Source of the DNA: Elusimicrobia bacterium RIFCSPLOWO2_01_FULL_54_10 | GTDB taxonomy: Bacteria; Elusimicrobiota; Elusimicrobia; 2-02-FULL-39-32 | NCBI GenBank assembly: GCA_001799975.1 | Contig: MGUQ01000060.1 | Location: 1-12,601 of the forward strand | Length of the DNA: 12,601 bases | Direction of reading: 5' to 3' | In this document: positions 1 to 5,225 of the stretch, piece after piece | Position numbering within the stretch: position 1 is the first letter of the stretch | Layout of the letters: each line of letters begins with the position of its first letter | The notes under the pieces: model-generated | What the model saw: the letters and a program-made list of their open reading frames with translations, nothing else | The model's database searches: none | What the model was told of the DNA's origin: nothing | Translations under genes and position numbers: made by a program

Positions 1-33
1 GGGACATCTTCAACTGCATAAAACTGAGGAAAA

Positions 34-735
34 CTACACTGCTGCTATCATATCCCGCGTCGAAAGTGATTTGCTCGACTTTAAATACTCAAATGCCTCC
101 ACCAAAAATCCAGCCGATCCCACTGCGCCGTCATATATTTTGTCTCCAATTTTTGGGGCCACTACTTTGACGATCGTTTTGATCAATGGTCTGGGAGTGT
201 AATATTCTCCGCCGTTTCGTCCAGCATTACCCATGTTCTTGATTTTGGCTTCATAAAGGTGTGAGAGCTCATGTTTTTCCGTTTGGGATCGGAAACGCAT
301 GCCATCTACAATATTTAGGACTTCCCGGAGATTGTGTCCACTCTGTATTTTATTTTTAATTTCGTTGAAGATTTCGCCAATCTTGTATTCGATGGTATCG
401 GGATGCTCAGCTTCGGATTTGAATCTTTTTAGGTAGGGGAAAAGCTTGTGGTCAACGAATTCCTTGAGATCATCACCTCCAAGCGCCACATTGTGGTCCA
501 ATTTGCCCGTGGTGGTTTTTGGAGCCGCCCATGCTTCCCATCTGAACTTTGGATCAATCAGGAATTTGTAGGGTTTACCTGCAAGAGCGGCTTCCGTCTT
601 TTTGTCTTTTTCTAGGTCGTCCAGGTACTTCAAAAAAAGAATCCAAGAGGTCTGCTCCACATAATCCAGCTCGCTAGCCGCGCCGGCATCTTTGTGGAGG
701 ATGTCATCAATGTTCTTGAATGATTGTTCAAACAT
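34..735 (-). pseudogene. hsdM: Type I restriction-modification DNA methylase subunit HsdM, truncated 3' end
   Basis: The 233 residues match the HsdM N-terminal helical domain (residues 1 to about 150, starting MFEQSFKNIDDILHK) and the beginning of the N6-adenine methylase domain. Visible methylase landmarks are GGEYYTPRPLI at about 176-186, a feature of HsdM proteins, and the SAM-binding motif I variant DGAVGSAGFL at about 203-212. HsdM proteins usually have about 480-520 residues. Here similarity stops after STRDM, four residues later there is a TAG, and the catalytic motif IV (NPPF/NPPY) is missing, so this copy should not methylate DNA. No alternative frame in bases 1-33 restores the family sequence. 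The cause may be an insertion or deletion just outside the window. No hsdS or hsdR is seen upstream, where a divergent gene begins. The start is supported by the family-typical N-terminus, although the Shine-Dalgarno sequence is weak. Confidence 0.85.
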
Positions 736-793
736 TACGGGGGCCTAGAACTTCAATTGGCATGGTTTTAGAGGCATTTTTATAGTTTCGACA

Positions 794-821
794 AGTATAC
801 CACTTCCCATCGGGGGTCAAA
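794..821 (-). promoter_or_regulatory. Putative sigma-70-type promoter for hsdM
   Basis: On the minus strand a TATACT -10 box (794-799) is preceded by TTTGAC (816-821, spacer 16) or TTGACC (815-820, spacer 15). The predicted start would give a leader of about 50 nt before the hsdM ATG. This rests on motif matching only. Confidence 0.45.
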
Positions 822-893
822 AAAGGCTATCAAAACCCGGAATCTATACTCATGCCCGCTCTAAAACTACTTACAATTGAGACACTAAGCGCA

Positions 894-921
894 TTGTCAT
901 GACATCGTGGAAAAATATGTT
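894..921 (+). promoter_or_regulatory. Putative promoter for the transglutaminase-like/mini-RHS cluster
   Basis: TTGTCA (894-899), a 16-nt spacer and TATGTT (916-921) form a plausible but weak sigma-70 promoter in the AT-rich gap upstream of the gene at 996. A perfect 10-bp palindrome, TGTCATGACA (895-904), overlaps the -35 box and could be an operator. The rest of the divergent gap (736-995) shows nothing else I can support. Confidence 0.35.
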
Positions 922-995
922 ACATTTTATTTACAATTTATGGGTTATTTTTAGGCGCGTATAAGCTAAAATTAAAAGTCCAATATTAAAATATT

Positions 996-2030
996 ATGAA
1001 CCCATTAGTTCAAATGAGAGCCAGGTTATATTCAGTCCATCTTTCAGCGCTAACATTACCGAAGAAGTCGTTTTTAATTTCCTTACTTCTTTTGGTATCG
1101 GTTATTGCTATCTCCCAGTCTTATGAAAATAATTTCCAAAAGAAAGACAATTATTTTTTACATGGGGTTAAATCGAAAGTCCTTTTGGAATCCATTCTGG
1201 CAATCCCGGAAAATGAAATTGACATATCAAAAATTGCATATATCCTTGCTAAAGATGCTGACCCATCATTAGACCTTAATGTCCTATACTATGATTTTGA
1301 AAACTTGATTAATGAAATAAAGGAATTTACGGGTCCGAACGATGATCCCGAGCATCGCGTTCGCGCATTGAACACCTATCTCTATAAAAAGATGGGGATT
1401 GGTTATGACAAAGATGACTACCAGGGGAAAAAACTTGAAAACAGATACATTCACACAGTTCTTGTTAAGAGAACAGGTGCATGTTTAAATTTGGCAATTT
1501 TTTATATTGCTGTCGCTCAAAAACTGGGATATCCTGTTTATGCCGTGGCCGCTCCCCAACATTTGTTTTGCAGATATGTTGACCCCTCATTCTTGCGCCA
1601 AAATATTGAGCCCACCGGTAGCGGAGCTTTTTCCTCAGATGAGGACTATATTTTGGACATGGAGATTAAACGAAATGCCGTTGAAAACGGCAGTTATTTG
1701 AGAACGCTTAACAACAAGGAATTGGTGGCCGAAATGGTGGCAGATCATGCATCATTTTATTATGGTCAGATTATAAAAAACTATAACATTGCCACCATCA
1801 TTCTCCACAAGGCCGTGCTTTTAAGCCCTAAAACTCCTGAAAATTGGAGTCTTCTTGGACAGCTTTACATTAAACGATCTCGTCATGAATTCGAGCCGTT
1901 AATCAAGGAATCAGATTATGCTCGAGGAATGCACATGATTCAGAAGTCAAAAGAGATGGGTATTAATCCGCCTTTAGCGGACGAATATTGGAAAAAACCA
2001 TTGCCAAGCAAGTTTAGGCCCAGAAGTTAA
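996..2030 (+). CDS. Membrane-anchored SirB1/Transglut_core2-like protein with TPR-like C-terminus
   Basis: 344 residues. A hydrophobic segment at about 24-41 is a signal anchor or uncleaved signal peptide, so the rest is probably periplasmic. Residues about 115-210 resemble the SirB1 N-terminal/Transglut_core2 fold, a papain-like transglutaminase/protease relative: KRTGACLNLAIFYIAVAQKLG carries the candidate catalytic Cys163, APQHLFCRY the His189, and NIEPT the acidic Glu205. Residues about 255-320 (ATIILHKAVLLSPKTPENWSL and following) look like one or two TPR helical pairs, an arrangement common in SirB1-type proteins. The substrate is unknown. There is no clear Shine-Dalgarno sequence; Met7 (1014) is an alternative start. 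The codons are AT-rich compared with the genes right of 3900. The gene lies 21 nt upstream of the mini-RHS gene and is probably cotranscribed with it, so a role in processing or handling that protein is possible but inferred only from position. Confidence 0.75.
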   Translation: MNPLVQMRARLYSVHLSALTLPKKSFLISLLLLVSVIAISQSYENNFQKKDNYFLHGVKSKVLLESILAIPENEIDISKIAYILAKDADPSLDLNVLYYDFENLINEIKEFTGPNDDPEHRVRALNTYLYKKMGIGYDKDDYQGKKLENRYIHTVLVKRTGACLNLAIFYIAVAQKLGYPVYAVAAPQHLFCRYVDPSFLRQNIEPTGSGAFSSDEDYILDMEIKRNAVENGSYLRTLNNKELVAEMVADHASFYYGQIIKNYNIATIILHKAVLLSPKTPENWSLLGQLYIKRSRHEFEPLIKESDYARGMHMIQKSKEMGINPPLADEYWKKPLPSKFRPRS

Positions 2031-2051
2031 ATAATGTCACAATAGGAATGT

Positions 2052-2645
2052 ATGGTTAAATTAATGAGATTGGTTTTACTGGTTACTGCAATATTGATTT
2101 TTAATTCGGCTGTTTGGGCAAGAATATATGACCCCGGGAATGGAAGATTCTTGCAGGAGGATCCAATTGGATTTGAAGGAGGGGATGTTAATCTTTTTGC
2201 ATACACCGAAAACAACCCCGTTAACTATACGGATCCTTGGGGCCTGTACTCTGAAAATCCATTTGCATTTTTCTATGATCTTGATAATTTTGCGATTGGC
2301 ACCTCGAACTTTAGTGCAGGTTATGGAGATGCATTAACATCGCTTTTTGGTTTCTTTGATACCAGTCTGACGGAACAAACCAGAGAGGAACTTGGAATAA
2401 ATTGGAATGCGGATGAGTGTGGCGGGTTTTTTAGGGCAGGAAGAATTGGGGCTTATTCTTGGGCGGCCATAACTTCTGGGGCGGTTGGCGCCCGTCTTGT
2501 CGGCTGGCAAACAAGGGTTGGGCTTCATGGGCCACATCATCAATTTGGAAGATTCGGTCGGCTGTCACATCTGCAACTAAACTACTGGAAAAATGGAATA
2601 TCGAAAAGCGGGAGGGCCATTCGATTCCCTTTGCCGTGGAGGTAG
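2052..2645 (+). CDS. Miniature secreted RHS-core protein with putative C-terminal toxin domain
   Basis: 197 residues in three parts. Residues 1-23 are a Sec signal peptide (basic KLMR, hydrophobic core, VWA cleavage site). Residues 24-65 are the very end of an RHS-repeat-associated core: RIYDPGNGRFLQEDPIGF, then NLFAYTENNPVNYTDP and WGL. This includes the PxxxxDPxGL motif (PVNYTDPWGL, 56-65) that marks autocleavage in full-length RHS proteins. Residues 66-197 are a different C-terminal domain rich in Gly, His and aromatic residues. Its end (GLHGPHHQFG at 157-166, LSHLQLNYWKNG, SGRAIRFPLPW) looks like a conserved RHS-tip toxin module with candidate catalytic His159, His162, His163 and His173; I do not know its activity. 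Normal RHS proteins exceed 1000 residues, and the YD-repeat shell is absent here. AGGA at 2044-2047 serves the start. The next gene follows after 3 nt and is the likely immunity gene. It could also be a decayed RHS end that happens to follow a signal peptide. Confidence 0.75.
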   Translation: MVKLMRLVLLVTAILIFNSAVWARIYDPGNGRFLQEDPIGFEGGDVNLFAYTENNPVNYTDPWGLYSENPFAFFYDLDNFAIGTSNFSAGYGDALTSLFGFFDTSLTEQTREELGINWNADECGGFFRAGRIGAYSWAAITSGAVGARLVGWQTRVGLHGPHHQFGRFGRLSHLQLNYWKNGISKSGRAIRFPLPWR

Positions 2646-2648
2646 CGC

Positions 2649-3077
2649 ATGCCCTTAAATATTGTAGCTGACCAATCTAATAACTTGCCGTCCATTACGG
2701 ATGCTATACATGACTGTTGGTTTGACAAAGAGGATATCGTTTTCCATAAGGACTCCTCTATTTTGGAAATAAAATTTGATCGGGAAGTCCCGGAGAATCG
2801 AAAAATTTTAAAGAACTTCTTGTTGTTGAAGGAAGTTCAAATCCCCGTGATTGAATGCATTTTAAGGATTTATCATATAAAAACCTGTCAAATCACCGAC
2901 ACAGAAAAGGTCGGACGATATGATTTTAATAAGCTGGAATACGATCCTAACAGGAGTCAGATTTGCGTGCGCACAGGGGTCCCAATTGACATTAAAGTAA
3001 CGGTTAATGGACTTAGGATAGCAGTTGAAGAAACAGGTCGGAAATTAGAAGACAAAGTGACTTGGGTATTTTTTTAA
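2649..3077 (+). CDS. Hypothetical protein, probable immunity partner of the mini-RHS protein
   Basis: 142 residues with no signal peptide or membrane segment, so cytoplasmic. It has alternating strands and helices, an acidic N-terminal half (DAIHDCWFDKEDIVFHKDSS) and a C-terminal part ending in VTWVFF. I do not recognise a named family. It starts 3 nt after the mini-RHS stop, and a strong GGAGGT (2638-2643) 5 nt before its ATG overlaps that stop codon, so translation of the two genes is coupled. Position, size, cytoplasmic character and the lack of a signal peptide fit a cognate immunity protein for an RHS-tip toxin. The function is inferred from context only. Confidence 0.65.
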   Translation: MPLNIVADQSNNLPSITDAIHDCWFDKEDIVFHKDSSILEIKFDREVPENRKILKNFLLLKEVQIPVIECILRIYHIKTCQITDTEKVGRYDFNKLEYDPNRSQICVRTGVPIDIKVTVNGLRIAVEETGRKLEDKVTWVFF

Positions 3078-3159
3078 TCATTAACAAATAAATAAAATCA
3101 GCTCATCCGTAATCTGCAAGGTAAGTGAAGTGATATGCAAAAGGTTTACTGTTTTGCGC

Positions 3160-3400
3160 GCGCGAGACGACAAGACTTTTGACTCCTAAGAAGGAATCCT
3201 TTTTGCCGTACGGCGAGACCCCAGGGGGCTGGGCGAGACGAAAGGGTGAGGCCGCCGAGAGGCGGCCGGAACCCAAAGGAGGTGATGAGCATGGGGGACG
3301 CTGTTGAACTCCAGCTCTCACAGGGCACGGGAGAGCGCGGGGCAACCTGAGCGAGGTGCGCCCGAGCGCCGCGCCGCGAAGCGAGTCCAGAAATCACGCG
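3160..3400 (+). ncRNA. Structured noncoding RNA candidate, possibly HEARO/IscB omega-RNA-like
   Basis: No protein gene is credible here, but consecutive stems are visible on the plus strand: CCCAG-GGGG-CTGGG (3220-3233), and GGCCGCC-GAGA-GGCGGCC (3250-3267) with a GNRA tetraloop, extended by GGGT/ACCC (3244-3247/3271-3274) across a GA/GGA internal loop that can form tandem sheared G.A pairs. A further helix pairs GTGA and GAGC (3282-3290, one bulged base) with GCTC and TCAC (3314-3321), and ACCT-GAGCG-AGGT forms a hairpin near 3345-3357. GCGAGAC occurs three times (3162, 3213, 3233). The GNRA loop exists only on this strand. From memory, the arrangement and the stretch around 3270-3335 resemble the omega-RNA of IscB (HEARO) elements. 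I could not verify this, and no IscB gene adjoins. Edges are approximate. Confidence 0.45.
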
Positions 3401-3765
3401 GAGCGTGTGCGTGCGAGAGGGAGCGGCGAGCGAACGAAGTTCACGAAGCGGAACGGCGCGGACGATGAAGGACGGCAACGATGAAGATGCGCGATGCGAC
3501 TCACCGAACGAACTGACCAACCAAAACTTTAGACGAGATCAATCACGAACATACGATACTCAACACAAAGGCCAAAGGGTTTATGCCATGGCGGCAACAA
3601 TCTCGACGACAGATTGGCTCACAGTTATATAAATCCAACTTACGACGAGAGTTTGCAAAGCGAGGAAGGAATGTCTAAAATTCCTATGGATGAATGTCAG
3701 GGTGGGTTCGAGGCTCGCGGCCTTATGTTTTCAAGGAATGCCGCTCGCCCCGGGGCGCTCACGAA
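3401..3765 (+). other. Gene-free continuation of the structured region
   Basis: No ORF here looks like a protein: those of 60-75 codons have Arg/Ser-rich, low-complexity translations and no good ribosome sites. Visible structure: AGGAAT-7 nt-ATTCCT hairpin (3667-3685), a perfect 12-bp palindrome CGCCCCGGGGCG (3746-3757), and recurring GCGAGCG/GCGAAGCG words around 3375-3450. It may be the 3' part of one long RNA or the remains of a mobile element body. I see no IscB, TnpA or other transposase remnant. Confidence 0.4.
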
Positions 3766-3849
3766 CTCGCGCCCGCGCGTAGCTCGGCGCAAGTCCCCAT
3801 CGTGACATTTAGTCACGATGGCTTGCGCCACGCGCCCATCACCCGCGAG
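3766..3849 (+). repeat. Long interrupted inverted repeat (about 30 bp of stem)
   Basis: Nested arms pair in order: CTCGCG (3766-3771) with CGCGAG (3844-3849), GCGCGT (3775-3780) with ACGCGC (3830-3835), GGCGCAAG (3786-3793) with CTTGCGCC (3822-3829), and CCATCGTGAC (3797-3806) with GTCACGATGG (3812-3821) around an ATTTA loop. The three innermost arms are contiguous on the right side, with bulges only on the left. This could be a hairpin of a structured RNA or the subterminal hairpin of an IS200/IS605-type element end. All four arm pairs are exact. Confidence 0.7.
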
Positions 3850-3861
3850 CTCTTTATGTGG

Positions 3862-3888
3862 AAGATTCGAACCAAGTTCGAATCTTTT
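3862..3888 (+). terminator. Terminator-like hairpin closing the noncoding region
   Basis: A perfect 11-bp stem, AAGATTCGAAC with GTTCGAATCTT (3862-3872/3876-3886), has a CAA loop and is followed by two more T residues. The short T-tract makes it a modest intrinsic terminator. It lies about 30 nt before the start of the Crp/Fnr gene and would separate that gene from upstream transcription. The GTTCGAATC word resembles a tRNA T-arm, but no tRNA surrounds it. Confidence 0.4.
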
Positions 3889-3920
3889 CCCAAGAGTCGC
3901 TAAAATTTCTTTTTAAAATT

Positions 3921-4598
3921 ATGAATACTTTAACCTTCCCTGACGTTCAAAAGTTCCTGGAGCGGATCAACCCTTTTAATGAGTTGGCCCGCAATAGCCT
4001 GGAGGAATTGGCCCGGGCGGCCCATCCCAAGTCTTTCAAAAAAGGGGAGGCTGTCTACAACGAAGGCGATGCCGCCGATTCGGTCTGGATCCTCCATACG
4101 GGACGGATCCAGGTCTATAAATACACTTCTGATTCAAAACCACTCGCGATAGAGAGCCTCGGTCCCGGCGAGCTTTTCGGCACATTATGCCGCCTGGGCG
4201 GAGAGGGAAGAGCCTACCCTTGCACAGCGGTTGCCTCAGGGCCCGCTTTGGCGTTGCAAATACCAGACCATGTTTTCTTAAAGCACTACAACGAGAGCCC
4301 CGGATTGGTCCGGGGCATGTGCTCACTTTGCTCGCAACGGCTCAAAGATGTCCAGAATTTAAGGTGTACGGGGCAGGAGCCGGTTCCTTTCCGGCTTGCA
4401 TCCACTCTCCTGCGCTTGAAGGAGGTGCATGGTTTGACCCTCCCCTTCACAAAAAGGGAAGTCTCAGAACTCATCGGGGCCACTCTGGAAACCACCTTCC
4501 GCGCTCTAGCGGACTTCCAAAAAAAAGGATATCTCTCGTCCCTTCGAGGGAAAATCCTTCTTATAAAACCCGAAGCTTTAAAATCCCTGCTTCTATGA
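3921..4598 (+). CDS. Crp/Fnr-family transcriptional regulator
   Basis: 225 residues from the ATG at 3921. That start gives a normal Crp/Fnr N-terminus; an in-frame ATG at 3858 would place extra residues inside the terminator hairpin. There is no obvious Shine-Dalgarno sequence. Residues about 14-125 are the cyclic-nucleotide-binding-type beta-barrel (FKKGEAVYNEGDAADSVWIL, GPGELFGTLCRLGG). A dimerisation helix follows at about 127-150. The C-terminal winged helix (FTKREVSELIGATLETTFRALADFQKKGYL, 176-205) retains Glu190 and Arg194, the positions that contact a TGA half-site in Crp relatives. It lacks the RAES phosphate-cassette signature of cAMP binders, so it is more like Fnr/Dnr/HcpR regulators. 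Cysteines at 90, 101, 134, 137 and 149 (a CxxC at 134-137) could hold a metal or Fe-S cofactor, but they are not in the classical FNR N-terminal pattern. The next gene is a hemerythrin with a matching operator, so an O2, NO or redox signal is likely. Confidence 0.88.
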   Translation: MNTLTFPDVQKFLERINPFNELARNSLEELARAAHPKSFKKGEAVYNEGDAADSVWILHTGRIQVYKYTSDSKPLAIESLGPGELFGTLCRLGGEGRAYPCTAVASGPALALQIPDHVFLKHYNESPGLVRGMCSLCSQRLKDVQNLRCTGQEPVPFRLASTLLRLKEVHGLTLPFTKREVSELIGATLETTFRALADFQKKGYLSSLRGKILLIKPEALKSLLL

Positions 4599-4609
4599 CC
4601 TGCGTCATA
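4594..4609 (+). promoter_or_regulatory. Crp/Fnr/HcpR-type operator upstream of the hemerythrin gene
   Basis: TATGACCTGCGTCATA is a perfect 6-4-6 inverted repeat, the geometry of Fnr/HcpR boxes (TTGAC-N4-GTCAA type). It overlaps the stop codon of the regulator gene. Its centre (4601.5) lies 41.5 bp before the start site predicted from the TAGACT -10 box, the standard class II activator position. The match to the adjacent regulator is inferred. Confidence 0.6.
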
Positions 4610-4623
4610 GTGCGGGTTTTTTT
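4599..4623 (+). terminator. Possible weak terminator after the Crp/Fnr gene
   Basis: CCTGC (4599-4603) can pair with GCGGG (4612-4616, one G-U pair) across an 8-nt loop, followed by seven T residues (4617-4623). The stem is short and shares bases with the operator palindrome, so the two readings compete. It could do both jobs. Confidence 0.4.
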
Positions 4624-4630
4624 CTCTTGC

Positions 4631-4636
4631 TAGACT
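4631..4636 (+). promoter_or_regulatory. Predicted -10 box of the hemerythrin promoter
   Basis: TAGACT (four of six matches to TATAAT) has no recognisable -35 box. A missing -35 is expected when a Crp/Fnr-type activator binds at -41.5, which is where the inverted repeat at 4594-4609 lies. The start site would be near 4643, leaving a leader of about 28 nt. Confidence 0.4.
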
Positions 4637-4670
4637 CAAATTGAAGGATTCTAGGCTTGGAGGTGCAATG

Positions 4671-5150
4671 ATGGACATTATCGATTTTTTGATCGAAGAC
4701 CACAACAGAATGCGTCTGGAACTGTCTAAAATCCACAAGCAGCTCAACGATCCCAACTTGCGGCAGATCGTTAAAACATTCATTACGGATTTTGAAACGC
4801 ACGAAAGCGCGGAAGAGGACATCCTTTTCCCCGCTCTGCGAAGGTATCAGAAGGAAGAGCTTGGGCCGCTGGCGTTGTCGTACGATCTGGATCACGAGAA
4901 AATATGGGAGTTGCTGGATGAGCTCATGAGCACGGTCGACTATGGTTCACTTGATCATATCCAGCGGGTCTACTTTGCTTTTGATTCGTTGGCTGAATCT
5001 CATTTTCGCTACGAGGAACGCACGCTGTTCCCGATCATACGGAAGATAATGGACAAAAAGTCCCTTCATTCGCTTGGCGCGATGGCTGAAAAACACTTCA
5101 AGCAAAGATCCCATCCCATTTTTGCCCTTGAAGGGGTCGGAACACTATAA
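4671..5150 (+). CDS. Hemerythrin-like (HHE) diiron protein
   Basis: 159 residues forming a four-helix bundle with the ligand pattern of bacterial hemerythrins: His11 (LIEDH), His44-x3-Glu48 (THESAEEDILFP), His75 (DLDHEKIWELLDEL) and His111-x3-Glu115 (SHFRYEERTLFP). These should bind a diiron centre that reversibly binds O2 or reacts with NO. The protein is soluble and cytoplasmic. Start choice: GGAGGT (4659-4664) is 6 nt before the ATG at 4671 and only 3 nt before the tandem ATG at 4668, so 4671 is preferred, though 4668 remains possible. Hemerythrins of this kind are commonly controlled by Crp/Fnr/HcpR-type nitrosative-stress regulators, matching the upstream regulator and operator. It may act in NO or O2 sensing, or in iron-sulfur protection. 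Confidence 0.88.
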   Translation: MDIIDFLIEDHNRMRLELSKIHKQLNDPNLRQIVKTFITDFETHESAEEDILFPALRRYQKEELGPLALSYDLDHEKIWELLDELMSTVDYGSLDHIQRVYFAFDSLAESHFRYEERTLFPIIRKIMDKKSLHSLGAMAEKHFKQRSHPIFALEGVGTL

Positions 5151-5225
5151 AATTATTTTTTAGAAGAATTATTATTTGTCTCTGGACATCAGTCGTTTAA
5201 TTTCGTTGACTATGATTGTCTTGGA

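Noticed and set aside
3275..3286. 16S rRNA 3' end on the minus strand (ATCACCTCCTTT)
   Set aside because: Neighbouring bases show no 16S similarity. Only the anti-Shine-Dalgarno complement is shared.
3103..3520. Minus-strand ORFs of 80 and 124 codons opposite the structured region
   Set aside because: Their Ser/Arg/Pro-rich translations have no domain and mirror hairpin arms of the RNA candidate. This is typical of spurious frames opposite structured RNA.
3862..3890. Possible tRNA T-arm (GTTCGAATC)
   Set aside because: The stem is symmetrical (TTCGAA is self-complementary), and no acceptor, D or anticodon arms are found around it on either strand.
3405..3903. Plus-strand ORFs of 63-75 codons in the noncoding region
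   Set aside because: Low-complexity translations, no ribosome sites, no similarity to IscB, TnpB or other known proteins. They run through palindromes.
3858..3920. Upstream in-frame ATG for the Crp/Fnr gene
   Set aside because: It lies in front of and within the terminator hairpin, and the extra 21 residues do not fit the family N-terminus. ATG 3921 gives a normal length.
4641..4670. TTG start at 4641 for the hemerythrin gene
   Set aside because: A strong GGAGGT at 4659-4664 lies downstream of it and serves ATG 4671/4668. The extra residues are not part of the helix bundle.
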